Positions 26,679-36,617 of a stretch of DNA of 64,000 nucleotides are shown one piece after another; within the stretch, counting starts at the first letter, position 1, and each line of letters opens with the position of its first letter. The DNA lies in the NCBI GenBank assembly GCA_964344565.1, contig CAYFNT010000019.1, forward strand, positions 1-64,000. The letters run 5' to 3'. The notes beneath the pieces are model-generated. The model saw only the letters and a program-made list of their open reading frames with translations, was not told the DNA's origin and did not search any database. A program made the translations under genes and the position numbers. The stretch comes from JACNKJ01 sp964344565 (lineage in GTDB: Bacteria; Krumholzibacteriota; Krumholzibacteriia; JACNKJ01).

Positions 26679-26736
26679 GAGAACTGAGAACTGAGAACTG
26701 AGAACCGCGAACCCTGTGGGATCTCAGTCCTCAGTC
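26679..26736. repeat. Heptanucleotide tandem repeat (GAGAACT units, then CTCAGTC units)
   Basis: Five units from 26679 to 26713 (GAGAACT three times, then GAGAACC and GCGAACC). After 9 nt follow two CTCAGTC units at 26723-26736, in the opposite sense. The second block overlaps the stop codon and last codons of the glycosyltransferase gene ending at 26724, so the repeat encodes its C terminus (LRTED). Confidence 0.8.
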
Positions 26737-27965
26737 CGCAGATTTGAGTTCAATATCTCCGCCAGCTTGCGCGCGTTAGCGACCATGTCGTACTCGGATT
26801 CCACGGTCTTGCGGGCGGCACGCGCAGCGCTCTCTCTCGCTTCGGGATGGCTGAGCGCGAAGCTCATGGCCTCGGCGATGGCCTCGGGACTGGAGCTGTC
26901 CACCAGCCATCCGCTGCTGTTCTCGGCGACCAGCTCGGGCAGGCCCGTCACCCTGGGCGCGAGCACGGGCGTGCCGCCGGCCATGGCCTCCATGACGGCC
27001 ACGGGAATGCCCTCGCTGTGGCTGGTGAGTACGAAGAGATCGGCCTCGGCGATGAGCCCCGCGATTTCGCCGTGATCCAGAAGACCGAGGAAGTGCACGC
27101 GGTCGGCGATGCCGAGGTCCTTCGCCATCGTTTCGAGCATGGCGCGGCGGCCGTCCTGATCCTTGCCGACGAGGTCCAGGCGGAACCCGATGCCCCGCTC
27201 GGCGAGAATGCCGCAGGCCGCGAGCAGTCCTTCGTGATTCTTGATGGCGTAGAGGGAGGCCGTGCAGAGAAGCTTGAAGGGGCCCTCACGCCGGGCGACG
27301 CGCTCGCGGTAGGGGAAGTCGTCCAGCAGGATGCCCGTGCGATTCACGAAAATCTTCGAGCCGTCGACATCAGGGCGGAGCTCCATCATCACGCGCTTGT
27401 TGTAGTCGGACACGGCCACGATGAAGTCGGCCGCGCCCACCTTGCTCCGCAGGCTGAAGCGGCTGGGTTCGTGGACGGTGGCACTGCCGTGGGCGGTGAA
27501 GCTGAAGCTCTGGCCGTTGAGCTTCGCGGCGGCCAGGGCGGCCGTGGCCGCCTTGTAGGCGAAGTGGGCGTGCACGTGGGCGTCTTCACCTTTGATCGCC
27601 CGCGCGAACGCGATGCCGTGGAGCATGTGCGCCACGCCCTTGATGCCCTTGCTCAGCCGCTGAGTTCTGTTGTCGAAGGGGACGCGCAGCAGAAGATTCA
27701 GGAGGGCGAGGGGCCTTCGGACCAGATAGTGAAATGCGGCGCCGAGGAGTCGGCCGGGGGGCACGGGCCGCAGGGTGCGCGTGCGTTCGAGAAAGGGACG
27801 GGCCTCCTCGGGACAGTACTCGTGGGGCAGGAGGGACCAGATCTCGATCCGGAAGCCGGCTTCCTCGAGCACGCGGATCTCGTTGTAGACGAAGTTGAGG
27901 GTGTTGGCGGGAAAGCGCTCGATCACATAGATCAAACGTTTGCCACTGGACTTCTCGCCGGTCAT
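26724..27965 (-). CDS. GT4-family glycosyltransferase
   Basis: 413 residues, GT-B fold. The C-terminal half has FKLLCTASLYAIKNHEGLL, the nucleotide-sugar region VHFLGLLDHGEIAGLIAEADLFVLTSHSEGIPVAVMEAMAGGTPVLA and the E-x7-E pair typical of GT4. The N-terminal half contains HVHAHFAYKAATAAL. Cytoplasmic or membrane-associated transfer of a sugar to a surface polysaccharide is inferred from the divergent polysaccharide genes at 28152-31480. The last five codons lie in a heptanucleotide repeat. Confidence 0.9.
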   Translation of the reverse strand: MTGEKSSGKRLIYVIERFPANTLNFVYNEIRVLEEAGFRIEIWSLLPHEYCPEEARPFLERTRTLRPVPPGRLLGAAFHYLVRRPLALLNLLLRVPFDNRTQRLSKGIKGVAHMLHGIAFARAIKGEDAHVHAHFAYKAATAALAAAKLNGQSFSFTAHGSATVHEPSRFSLRSKVGAADFIVAVSDYNKRVMMELRPDVDGSKIFVNRTGILLDDFPYRERVARREGPFKLLCTASLYAIKNHEGLLAACGILAERGIGFRLDLVGKDQDGRRAMLETMAKDLGIADRVHFLGLLDHGEIAGLIAEADLFVLTSHSEGIPVAVMEAMAGGTPVLAPRVTGLPELVAENSSGWLVDSSSPEAIAEAMSFALSHPEARESAARAARKTVESEYDMVANARKLAEILNSNLRTED

Positions 27966-28151
27966 GCCTAGTTTCCCCCCGCGCCGAGAACCTCAAGGAT
28001 GGAAGGCGCGATTGTTGCATAGGCTTTCCGGGCTGGCAAGAAGGCAGCGAGACGGGCGCCGGAAGCCCTTGACCGGTTTTCAGAATCGCGCTTACTATCG
28101 CGAAACGAAGGACTTAGCCCTCTGCCGCCGCCGGCCGAACGGGATGGGGAC

Positions 28152-28970
28152 ATGCCGATTTTCTTCTTTCGAAACGATGACGTGAACATCCTGGACAGGG
28201 AACTGGTCGAGGTGACGGCCCGCTGCACCGAGCAGGGCGTTCCCATCAGCCATGCGGTGGAACCCGCCAACGTCACCGACGAGGCCGTCGCCTGGCTGAG
28301 GGAGGAGAAGGCCAAGGATCCTCGGCTCATCGAGATCACCCAGCACGGATACGACCACGAGCTGCGTGACCGTGGAGAGTTCGGCGGCGAGCGCGGCTTC
28401 GAGGACGCGCGAGACGACCTCGTCAAGGGCCGCGACATCCTCCTCGACAAGTTCGACGGCGATTTCCTCTCGGCCCTCAATTTCCCCTTCGGCATCTACA
28501 ACCAGAACGCCATGCGGGCCGCCGACGCGACGGGCTTCCGCATCATCTGCGCGCACTTCAACGCGCGGAAGTCGCGGCGGGCCATGTACACGGTGGGGCG
28601 CGCGCTGCGAATGGGGCAGATCCTCGGCAAGCACGTGTCGCATCACCTCGACTTCTATCCCAAGACGGGCATGTTCTCGGTGGACGTGTCCATCAGCTTC
28701 ATCGATCGCTACATCGGCCCTCACGGAAGCAACACCTGCACATTCCACTCCCTGGACGAGATCAAGCGTCGCGTGCAGATGTGGATGCCCCACACGCCGG
28801 TGATCGGACTGCTCCTGCATCACCGCTTCCATCACCAGGCCGAGCATCTCGATCTGATCAGCCGGGCCATCGAATGGCTGAAGACCATCGACGGCGCGGA
28901 ATTCCGGAACATCGAGGAAATCTACGAGCGCTTCTGTCCCGAGCCGGGCAGCGGTTTTCGCAATGGCTGA
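28152..28970 (+). CDS. Polysaccharide deacetylase-like (NodB fold) protein
   Basis: 272 residues. It starts directly with the NodB-type motif FFFRNDDVN (metal Asp pair), then LIEITQHGYDHEL for the H-x3-H metal pair, FPFGIYNQNAM, and a late VIGLLLHHRFHHQ. The order matches carbohydrate esterase 4-like proteins that act on N-acetylated polysaccharide or lipid-linked sugars. No signal peptide, so a cytoplasmic precursor is the likely substrate. It overlaps the next glycosyltransferase gene by 8 nt and starts the capsule-like operon. Confidence 0.82.
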   Translation: MPIFFFRNDDVNILDRELVEVTARCTEQGVPISHAVEPANVTDEAVAWLREEKAKDPRLIEITQHGYDHELRDRGEFGGERGFEDARDDLVKGRDILLDKFDGDFLSALNFPFGIYNQNAMRAADATGFRIICAHFNARKSRRAMYTVGRALRMGQILGKHVSHHLDFYPKTGMFSVDVSISFIDRYIGPHGSNTCTFHSLDEIKRRVQMWMPHTPVIGLLLHHRFHHQAEHLDLISRAIEWLKTIDGAEFRNIEEIYERFCPEPGSGFRNG

Positions 28971-30135
28971 TCGCGCGCAGATCGTCTGCTTCGGCGGATA
29001 CGACTACTGGTACAGCAACCCCGGCAGTCCCGTGCAGCTCATGGAGGCCGCGCATCGCGCCGGCCACAAGGTGCTCTGGGTGAACAGCATCGGCATGAAC
29101 ATGCCGCGCATGCGCCGGAGCGGGTTCTGGCGTCGCGTGGGCCTGAAGCTGCGGAGCTGGTCGCGCTGGCTCAAGGCGGCCCACCCCGACTTCCACGTGC
29201 TGTCGCCCATCATCCTGCCCCTATTCGGAATATCGGCGCTGGAGCGCATGAACGAGCGTTGGCTGGCCTTCCAGGTGAAGCTGGCCTATCGCATACTCGG
29301 ACTGAAGCAGCCCATGGTGATGGTCTGCCTGCCCTCCTTCGCCGAGGTGGCCACCTCGCTGCCCAACGACGGGCTCATCTACTACCTCACCGACAAGTTC
29401 GAATCCTATCGCGATCTGAAGGCGCGCGATTCCATGATGGCGCGTGACCACCTGCTCAAGGAAAGGAGCGACCTCTTGCTCTGCTCCTCCCGAAAGATCC
29501 AGGAGGATCTCGCGCAGTTCGACGGCAAGGTGAAGTACTTCCCCCACGCCGTGGATTCGTCGCGCTACGACGAGGCGCTGGCTTCCGGCGCCGAGGAACC
29601 CGCGGATCTGGTGGCCATACCCCATCCGCGCATCGGTTACTTCGGATCCCTGACCAACGCGAACAACCTGGACCTCATCGAGTACTGCGCCACCGAGGAT
29701 ACGAAGCTGCAGTTCGTGCTCATCGGCCGGGTGATGGGGGATTATTCGCAGGTGGAGAAGTTGCCCAACGTGCATCTGCTCGGCATGAAGGACTACGAGG
29801 AGATTCCGCTCTACGGAAAGCACTTCGACGCGGGCATCATGACCTGGCGGCTCACCGAGTGGATCCGCTACTGCAGTCCCATCAAGACCAAGGAGTACCT
29901 GGCCCTCGGCCTGCCCGTGGTGTCGGTGCCCATCGCCGAGCACGACAAGGAGTTCAACGGATTCGTGGAAACGGCCGAGGACGGACCGCAGTTTCTGGCG
30001 GCCATCCAGAGAGCCTTGGCCGGCGATAGCGAAGAGAAGCGCGCCGCCCGTCGCGATCGGGTGAAGGGCGAGAGCTGGGATCGCAGTTTCGGCGAGATGA
30101 TGAGCATGCTCGGGGAGCGTCGACGTGGCCATTGA
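28963..30135 (+). CDS. Glycosyltransferase (TuaH-like, GT-B)
   Basis: 390 residues. N-terminal FGGYDYWYSNPGSPVQLMEAAHRAGHKVLWVNSIG, then VKYFPHAVDSSRYDEAL, HPRIGYFGSLTNANNLDLI, and VHLLGMKDYEEIPLYGKHFDAGIMTW. C-terminal CSPIKTKEYLALGLPVVSV is the donor-site loop. This layout matches the teichuronic-acid TuaH-type glycosyltransferases. It overlaps both neighbours (8 and 11 nt), so the three genes form one tightly coupled operon for a surface glycan. Confidence 0.88.
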   Translation: MADRAQIVCFGGYDYWYSNPGSPVQLMEAAHRAGHKVLWVNSIGMNMPRMRRSGFWRRVGLKLRSWSRWLKAAHPDFHVLSPIILPLFGISALERMNERWLAFQVKLAYRILGLKQPMVMVCLPSFAEVATSLPNDGLIYYLTDKFESYRDLKARDSMMARDHLLKERSDLLLCSSRKIQEDLAQFDGKVKYFPHAVDSSRYDEALASGAEEPADLVAIPHPRIGYFGSLTNANNLDLIEYCATEDTKLQFVLIGRVMGDYSQVEKLPNVHLLGMKDYEEIPLYGKHFDAGIMTWRLTEWIRYCSPIKTKEYLALGLPVVSVPIAEHDKEFNGFVETAEDGPQFLAAIQRALAGDSEEKRAARRDRVKGESWDRSFGEMMSMLGERRRGH

Positions 30136-31480
30136 GATTCCGCGCATCCTGAAACGCCCCGCCATGCGCCTGGTGGACTTCGCGCGCAAGACCGACTCGC
30201 TCAAGCTGCTGCCCGAACTCATGGAGACCCAGTGGTGGAGCCTCGCCAGGCTCGAGGAGCTGCAGGCTCGGCGCATGTCCATGCTCGGACGCTTCGTACG
30301 CGCCGAGGTGCCCTACTGGCGCGAGGCCTTCGCGAAGGCCGGCATCGCGGAGACCGAGGATCTGACTCCAGAGAGCATCGCCCGCCTGCCCCTTCTGTCC
30401 AAGCACATGATCCGCGAGGCCGGCGACGCCCTCAGGTCCGCGAGCTTCGACAAGTGGCAGCCCCGACACAAGAACACCTCGGGTTCCACCGGCGTGCCAT
30501 TGGACTACTACATCGACCGCCCGGCCCACAGCTGGCAGTGGGCGCACATGTGGCGGGGATGGGCCCAGACCGGCTATGTGCCCGGCGATCTCTACGCATC
30601 GATCAGCGGCGGTTCGCTGGTGCCCGAGAAGGCGGCCATCAAGCAGTCGGCCTACATGGCGCTTTCCAGCGGCCTGCACTTCCCGACCTACCACATGAAC
30701 GACGAGATCATGGAGCGCTACGCCGTGCGGCTGGTGAGGAGCCCGGTGAAGTTCGTCTACGGGTATCCGTCGAGTCTGGAGATCTTCTCGGAGTACATCA
30801 CGGCCAGCCCGCGGGGGAAGATACCCATGCAGGCCGTGTTCACCACCAGCGAAGGGCTTTCGCCCAAGGCCCGTGCGGCCATCGAGGCGGCATTCGATTG
30901 CGAGGTCTTCGACACCTACGGTTGCAACGATGGCGGAATCTTCAGTTTCGAGTGCGAGCGGCACGAGGGCATGCACATCGGCATGGAGACCTGCTTCGTG
31001 GAGATCGTCGACGAGAAGGGCCGGCGCGTGCCCGACGGCGAGCCCGGCGAAGTCATCGCCACGAATCTGGTGATCAGGGCGATGCCGCTTCTGCGCTTCC
31101 GCACGGGGGACATCGCGATCCTCACCCGCGACAAGTGCGAGTGCGGGCGCGGATTGATCCGCGTGCAGGAACTGTCGGGGCGCGAGCGGGACGTCATCCG
31201 CACCCCCGACGGGCGCAAGATCCACGGCGCCTTCTTCACGCATTTCGAGGCGCTTCACCACGCCGACTGGATCAACCGCTTCCAGATCCATCAGCCCGAC
31301 CTGAACACCTTCATCCTGAGGGTGCAGCTCCGCCGCGAGCCCACGGAAGAGGACCGCCAGTCGGTCCTTCGCGACCTGCGTACCGCCTTGGGCGACATGG
31401 ACTTCCGCATCGAGGTCGCCGACGAGATGATGCTCACCCGCACCGGCAAGTTCAGGATCATCGTTTCCGACCTGAGCTGA
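30125..31480 (+). CDS. AMP-binding, PaaK/CapK-like adenylate-forming enzyme
   Basis: 451 residues from GTG at 30125, which overlaps the previous gene. The P-loop-like adenylation motif is KNTSGSTGVPLDYYI. Further core motifs are VFTTSEGLSP, DTYGCNDGGIFSFEC, FRTGDIAIL and LSGRERDVIRTPDGRKIHG. CapK proteins of this phenylacetate-CoA-ligase family occur in capsule clusters and are thought to activate an acyl or carboxyl group for polymer modification. The substrate here is unknown; the linkage with the deacetylase and glycosyltransferase supports surface-polymer modification. Confidence 0.88.
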   Translation: MAIEIPRILKRPAMRLVDFARKTDSLKLLPELMETQWWSLARLEELQARRMSMLGRFVRAEVPYWREAFAKAGIAETEDLTPESIARLPLLSKHMIREAGDALRSASFDKWQPRHKNTSGSTGVPLDYYIDRPAHSWQWAHMWRGWAQTGYVPGDLYASISGGSLVPEKAAIKQSAYMALSSGLHFPTYHMNDEIMERYAVRLVRSPVKFVYGYPSSLEIFSEYITASPRGKIPMQAVFTTSEGLSPKARAAIEAAFDCEVFDTYGCNDGGIFSFECERHEGMHIGMETCFVEIVDEKGRRVPDGEPGEVIATNLVIRAMPLLRFRTGDIAILTRDKCECGRGLIRVQELSGRERDVIRTPDGRKIHGAFFTHFEALHHADWINRFQIHQPDLNTFILRVQLRREPTEEDRQSVLRDLRTALGDMDFRIEVADEMMLTRTGKFRIIVSDLS

Positions 31481-31581
31481 GCGGATCCCCCGATTCCACT
31501 CTCCATCGCCGAAAGTAAATCGCGAGGCTCGTTCACCGAGTCCGTGCTAAAATGTCTGTGGATGGGAAAAGGGGGATGATG

Positions 31582-33024
31582 ATGACGTTGAGACTGTCCT
31601 TGCTCGCCATCGTAGCGCTCGTGATTTGCTTCTCCGGAACTCGCGCGGAAATCATCCACGTTCCAGGCACCTGGGACACCATCGCCGAAGCTCTCGCCGA
31701 CGCCGTGGCCGGCGACGAGATCGTCATCGCCTGCGGTACCTACTACGAGAGGTCGCTGCAGATGAAGGACGGCGTCACGATCCGAAGCAGCACGGGCGAT
31801 CCTTCCTGTGTGACCATCGACGCGGAGCAGGTTTCGGAAGTCTTCCTCGCGGACACTATCGGCGACACATCGGTGCTCGAGGGTCTGACCATTTCGGGAG
31901 GCTATGCGGCCGACGGGGCTGGCATCCATATCTCGGATGCGTCTCCCACGATCAGGGACTGTGTTTTCATCGACAACGATGCCGGTTGGGGCGGCGCCAT
32001 GGCGGTCTATTATTCCTCCTTTCCCGAGATCACCGACTGCGTTTTCGACAGCAACGAGAGCTGGTTCGACGGTGGTGCCGTTCTTTGCATCGATGGGGCG
32101 CATCCCGTGTTCACGGATTGCGTCTTCGAATCCAACTACTCCTCCAGCGATGGCGGAGCTTTGAGTGCGAACAACTGCAGCGTCACGCTCTCGAGCTGCA
32201 CCTTCGACGACAATGTGGCCGATGATCATGGGGGCGCGGTCTCGGTCTGGAACGACAGCAACGGCACGGTCACCGATTGCGATTTCAACGGGAACGAGGC
32301 CGGCAAAGGCGGCGGTGGGTTGATCTGGAGCTTGTGCGTGAGCGGCCTGCTCGATGATTGCCGATTCTACGACAACACGGCGGACTACGGGGGTGGGCTC
32401 TACTGCTTCGTTGCCTCGCCCTCCGTGATCGGCTGCGAGTTTTCTTCGAACAATGCCGTTCCCGGCACTTGGGGGGATGGCGGAGGTTTCTACTGCGAGA
32501 CCTTCGTGTCCTCGACCTTCGAGAATTGCACGTTCTTCGAGAACTCAGCGGTAGCGGGAGGCGGCGCCTACATCGATATCGACTGCGATCCCGAGTTCAT
32601 CAACTGCACCTTCTACAGGAACACGGCGTCGGCCATCGGCGGCGGATTCTGCACTTGGGATACGGGCCATCCCATGCTCACCGGCTGCATCATCGCCTCC
32701 AGCCTCTCGGGCGGCTCGTTCTATTGCGGGAACGAAACGGTCGGGGCGACGCTGAACTGCTGCAATGTTTTCGGCAACGCAGGCGGCGATTGGATCGGCT
32801 GCATCGCCAGCCAGCTGGGCGAGGACAATTTCTCGGCCGACCCGCTTTTCTGCCTCACGCCACCCTTCAGCATGTTCCCTCAGACGGGGTCGCCCTGTTT
32901 GCCTGGAAATCACCCCAATGGCGAAGACTGCAGATTGATCGGTGCCCTGGGCGAGGACGCAAACTGCGACGGGCAGCCCGTCCGCAGCGAAACGACCTGG
33001 AGCAGCCTGAAGACGATGTACTGA
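31582..33024 (+). CDS. Secreted parallel beta-helix repeat protein with C-terminal W-K-Y tail, copy 1
   Basis: About 480 residues. Three ATGs are stacked at 31576, 31579 and 31582; the last has the best spacing to AAGGGGG. Signal peptide, then EIIHVPGTWDTIAEALADAVAGDEIVIACGTY, the usual opening of right-handed beta-helix proteins. About ten ~23-residue coils follow, of the type ITDCVFDSNESWFDGGAV and FENCTFFENSAVAGGGAY. The end is SETTWSSLKTMY instead of a sorting domain. Tandem paralogue of 33104-34462. Surface-exposed, polysaccharide-related or structural role inferred. Confidence 0.85.
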   Translation: MTLRLSLLAIVALVICFSGTRAEIIHVPGTWDTIAEALADAVAGDEIVIACGTYYERSLQMKDGVTIRSSTGDPSCVTIDAEQVSEVFLADTIGDTSVLEGLTISGGYAADGAGIHISDASPTIRDCVFIDNDAGWGGAMAVYYSSFPEITDCVFDSNESWFDGGAVLCIDGAHPVFTDCVFESNYSSSDGGALSANNCSVTLSSCTFDDNVADDHGGAVSVWNDSNGTVTDCDFNGNEAGKGGGGLIWSLCVSGLLDDCRFYDNTADYGGGLYCFVASPSVIGCEFSSNNAVPGTWGDGGGFYCETFVSSTFENCTFFENSAVAGGGAYIDIDCDPEFINCTFYRNTASAIGGGFCTWDTGHPMLTGCIIASSLSGGSFYCGNETVGATLNCCNVFGNAGGDWIGCIASQLGEDNFSADPLFCLTPPFSMFPQTGSPCLPGNHPNGEDCRLIGALGEDANCDGQPVRSETTWSSLKTMY

Positions 33025-33103
33025 TGATTGCTTGATCCTATTCCAGCCTGGGTCTAGTGTCTGATCCACCTCGTTGTGAAGACTCGCAATCCGGAGGATC
33101 AGG

Positions 33104-34462
33104 ATGAAGAGAATCGCCCTGCTCGCAGCAGGCTCCATCGCGCTCTCATTTCACCCCCTTCGCGCCGAGATCATCTCGGTTCCCGGCGACCATCCCACCA
33201 TCGCGGAGGCCCTGACGGCCGCCGTCTACGGCGACGAGATCGTCATCGCTGCCGGCACCTATCCGGAGGGCGGCCTCTCGCTGAAAACGGGCGTCATCAT
33301 CCGCGGCGCGACGGGCAACTACACCCACGTGATCGTCGACGGCGAAGACGCCCAAACGGTCTTCTTCGCCGAGGGCGTCGACGGCTCCGCGGAACTGCGA
33401 GATCTCACGGTGACCGGCGGGTCCGGAGCCAACGGCGGCGGACTGCGCTGCTGGGTCGCATCGCCGACCATCGCCAACTGTCGATTCCAGGGGAACGCCG
33501 CCGACAACGGGGGCGCCATGGCCATCCAGCTGGGGTCCTCTCCGTCGATCACGAATTGCCGCTTCGAGAGCAATCAGGCCACATGCTGCGAGGGCGGGGC
33601 GCTCTATATCGAGAACAACAGCTCGGTCCAGATCTCCGGCTGCGACTTCGAGGGGAACATCGGCCGCAACGGAGGCGGTATCCACGTGCAGACCACAGAC
33701 CTCACCCTCGTGGATTGCCTCTTCGAAGTGAACACGGCGACCTTCAATGGGGGCGGCGTCAACGCCGGCACGGGCAGCAGCTGCGTTCTCATCGACTGCG
33801 TGTTCCAAGAGAACGGGGCCGGCGTCGGCGGCGGGGCCGTGGCGAGGGCCGTGGCGACCCTGGGCGATATCACCGACTGCTTCTTCGAGGGAAACACGGC
33901 GGACTACGGCGGTGCGCTCTTCTGCCGGAACGTCGTGTTCAACGTGACCGGCTGCCAGTTCCTGGGGAACATCGCCGCGCCGGGCTACGACGGCTATGGG
34001 GGCGCGGTCTTCTGCGAGTCCAATGCCGATCCCTTATTCGAGAACTGCACCTTCTACGCCAACTCGGCGGTGGAAGGAGGCGCGCTCTACGCGGAATCCA
34101 ACTGCAGCCCCGGATTCACGAACTGCATCATCGCCTTCGGCGCTGGAGGGGGAGCGGTGGCCTGCGAGAGCGGCCTGCGGACGATACTGCTGGACTGCTG
34201 CGACCTCTTCGGCAACGTCGGTGGCGACTGGACCGGCTGCATCGCCGGACAAGACGGCGGCACGAACTTCTCGGCCGATCCGCTGTTCTGCCCGACGCCG
34301 CCGTCCAGCCTGTGGCTGCAGACCGGGTCGCCCTGCCTGCCGGGGAATCATCCCAATGCGGAAGACTGCGGACTCATCGGCGCACTGGGCGAGGACGCCG
34401 ACTGCGACGGGCAGCCTGTCAGCGCCGTGGAGACCTGGAGCACCTTGAAGAGGATGTACTGA
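33104..34462 (+). CDS. Secreted parallel beta-helix repeat protein with C-terminal W-K-Y tail, copy 2
   Basis: 452 residues; GGAGG precedes the ATG. Same architecture as the gene 79 nt upstream: signal peptide, EIISVPGDHPTIAEALTAAVYGDEIVIAAGTY, about nine coils with N-C-x-F and GGAL/GGGI turns, then LIGALGEDADCDGQPV and the tail ETWSTLKRMY. The two share the last ~40 residues closely, so they are a recent duplication. It ends head-on against the ClC gene with no spacing. Confidence 0.85.
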   Translation: MKRIALLAAGSIALSFHPLRAEIISVPGDHPTIAEALTAAVYGDEIVIAAGTYPEGGLSLKTGVIIRGATGNYTHVIVDGEDAQTVFFAEGVDGSAELRDLTVTGGSGANGGGLRCWVASPTIANCRFQGNAADNGGAMAIQLGSSPSITNCRFESNQATCCEGGALYIENNSSVQISGCDFEGNIGRNGGGIHVQTTDLTLVDCLFEVNTATFNGGGVNAGTGSSCVLIDCVFQENGAGVGGGAVARAVATLGDITDCFFEGNTADYGGALFCRNVVFNVTGCQFLGNIAAPGYDGYGGAVFCESNADPLFENCTFYANSAVEGGALYAESNCSPGFTNCIIAFGAGGGAVACESGLRTILLDCCDLFGNVGGDWTGCIAGQDGGTNFSADPLFCPTPPSSLWLQTGSPCLPGNHPNAEDCGLIGALGEDADCDGQPVSAVETWSTLKRMY

Positions 34463-36523
34463 TCAGAGGTTCTTGACCTTCGCCACGTTGGCCGGCGTGC
34501 CGAATAGCAGGAGGCGATCGCCGGCGCGCAGCACCGTTTCGCGCTCGGGCAGCTCGTAGCAGGCCTCTCCGCCTTCAGGCGAGGTGCAGACCAGCACCAC
34601 CTGGGTGTGGAAGCGGCTGCGGAAGTCCAGCTCGCGAAGGGTCTTCCCCTCCATCTCGTGGGGCACCACGCACTCGCTGAGCACGAAACCGCCGAGGGTT
34701 TCGCTCACGTGGCTCTTCACCGAACTCTGCACCCGGCTGGATACTCCGCCGGCGAGATCCTCCGAAAGCATTGCCCGGTTGTAGGCCTGGATGACGTCGT
34801 GCCGAATCAGCGTGCCCAGGGGTCGGGTGGGATCCTCCGCGTCCACCACGGGCATCTCCTCGATGTTGCTCTTGCCGAACTGGCGCATGGCGAAGTCGAG
34901 GTCGTCGTCGAGGGTCACGGTGGGGAAGTCGGTGGTGGCAACGTCCAGGGCGATAAGCACCTGACCCAGCGCCTCAAGCTGGGGCAGCACGCGCTTCACC
35001 TCGTCCAGGGTCAGAATGCCCGTGATGTGCTCATGCTCGTTCACCACGAAGGCCTCGTGGTGGCTGGCCTCGGCCAGACGCGGCAGCACCTGGCGCAGGG
35101 GCATCTCCTGGGGGATCTGCTCCACGTGATCGCGGAAGATCTCGCGCACGCGCATCCTGCGCAGCACGTTGTGATCCTTGCCCTTGAGCAGGTCGATACC
35201 CTGGCGCGCCAGTTTGAAGGTGTAGATCGAGTGGCGCTCGAGCTTCTGGCTCGTGAGCGTGGCGATGACCACGCTGATCATCAGCGGCAATATGATTCCG
35301 TAGTCCCGCGTCATCTCGAAGATCATGATGATGGCCGTGATCGGCGCGTGGATCACCGCCGCCACCACCGCGCCCATGCCCACCAGCGCGTAGGCGCCGG
35401 ATCCGGCCGTCCAGTCGGGGAACCAGATGTTGAAGAAGCGCCCGAGCAGGCCGCCGAACATCACGCCCATGAAGAGGCTCGGCGCGAAGATGCCGCCGGA
35501 GTTGCCGCTGCCCAGGGTGATGCTCGTGGCCACGATCTTCACGATGAGCAGCACCGCCAGCGCGCCGAAGATCACCTCGCCCTTCATGGCCGCCTCGATG
35601 GCCTCGTAGCCGTTGCCCAGGCTGCGCGGCGCCCAGAGACCCACCACGCCGATCAGGAGTCCGCCCGCCGCCGTCTTCAGCGGCGGCCAGGCCTTCACCG
35701 ACTCGGCGAGGTCCTCGGCCTTGTGAAGGGCGCGCATGAAGGCCTGTCCCACGAAGGCGGCCAGGAGTCCGAGCAGCACGTAGAGGATGATCTCGCGCCC
35801 GTCCGTGAGAGTGAGTCCCTCGGGAATGATGAAGGCCGGGTCGTTGCCGATGTACGCGTGGCTGACGAGCGTGGCGATGACCGCGCTGATCACCAGGGGC
35901 GCGAAGTAGGCCACGCCGAAGTCGCCCAGGATCACCTCGGCGCTGAAGAAGGCGCCGGCGATGGGGGCGTTGAAGGTGGCCGCGATGCCCGCGGTGGCGC
36001 CGCATGCCACGACGGTCTTCATGCGGATGGAGTTCAGCTTCAACCACTGTCCGATGGCCGAACCCATGGCTGCGCCGATCTGCACGATGGGACCCTCTCG
36101 CCCCACGCTTCCGCCGGTGGCCAGGGTGAGTGCGCTGGCGAGGGTCTTGCCCACCACCGTGCGCTTGGGGATCACGCCGTCGTTGAGGGCAGTGGCCTTC
36201 ATCACCTCGGGCACGCCGTGTCCCTTGGCCTCGGGCGCGACGAAGTAGATGACCAGGCCGCCCACGAGTCCACCGAGTGTGGGCACGCCGAGTTTGAGCC
36301 AGATGGGGGCCTCGCTGAAGCGGTGCACGAAGGCGTCGGGGCCGCCCCAGGCCAGCTTTCGGATCAGATCGATGAGGAACTGGAAGAACAGATTTCCCAG
36401 GCCGCCGAGCACGCCGATGAGCACGGCCAGCACCAGAAGATAGAGGTGCTCGCGGGATCGGAACTCGCGCAGTGAGTCGGCGATCCAATCTCGGCTTCGA
36501 CGTTGTAGCTGCTGAAAAGACAT
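34463..36523 (-). CDS. ClC-family chloride channel/transporter with CBS and TrkA-C domains
   Basis: About 686 residues from the ATG at 36523; a GTG at 36535 is possible and neither has a good SD. ClC core with ~10 membrane helices and selectivity motifs AKGHGVPEVMK, TGGSVGREGPIVQIGAAMGS and GSGNSGGIFAPSLFMG. CBS pairs follow from ~455 (ILTLDEVKRVL, PLGTLIRHDV), then a TrkA-C/RCK-C domain at ~610-686 (ETVLRAGDRLLLFGTPANV). The GREGP glutamate of the gate is kept. Ligand-controlled anion flux through the inner membrane is the family role. Confidence 0.93.
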   Translation of the reverse strand: MSFQQLQRRSRDWIADSLREFRSREHLYLLVLAVLIGVLGGLGNLFFQFLIDLIRKLAWGGPDAFVHRFSEAPIWLKLGVPTLGGLVGGLVIYFVAPEAKGHGVPEVMKATALNDGVIPKRTVVGKTLASALTLATGGSVGREGPIVQIGAAMGSAIGQWLKLNSIRMKTVVACGATAGIAATFNAPIAGAFFSAEVILGDFGVAYFAPLVISAVIATLVSHAYIGNDPAFIIPEGLTLTDGREIILYVLLGLLAAFVGQAFMRALHKAEDLAESVKAWPPLKTAAGGLLIGVVGLWAPRSLGNGYEAIEAAMKGEVIFGALAVLLIVKIVATSITLGSGNSGGIFAPSLFMGVMFGGLLGRFFNIWFPDWTAGSGAYALVGMGAVVAAVIHAPITAIIMIFEMTRDYGIILPLMISVVIATLTSQKLERHSIYTFKLARQGIDLLKGKDHNVLRRMRVREIFRDHVEQIPQEMPLRQVLPRLAEASHHEAFVVNEHEHITGILTLDEVKRVLPQLEALGQVLIALDVATTDFPTVTLDDDLDFAMRQFGKSNIEEMPVVDAEDPTRPLGTLIRHDVIQAYNRAMLSEDLAGGVSSRVQSSVKSHVSETLGGFVLSECVVPHEMEGKTLRELDFRSRFHTQVVLVCTSPEGGEACYELPERETVLRAGDRLLLFGTPANVAKVKNL

Positions 36524-36617
36524 GGAGATCAGCACCAGTCGGGGTCTGGGGTCCGGGGCGCGGCCAAACTAGCAGTGCGGCTCCGAAAGCGCAATCTCGG
36601 GCATGGCGCTTTTCTTG

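Noticed and set aside
34607..36475. A 622-codon plus-strand frame across the ClC gene
   Set aside because: His/Glu/Asp-rich shadow. The minus strand encodes a clear ClC channel with CBS and TrkA-C domains.
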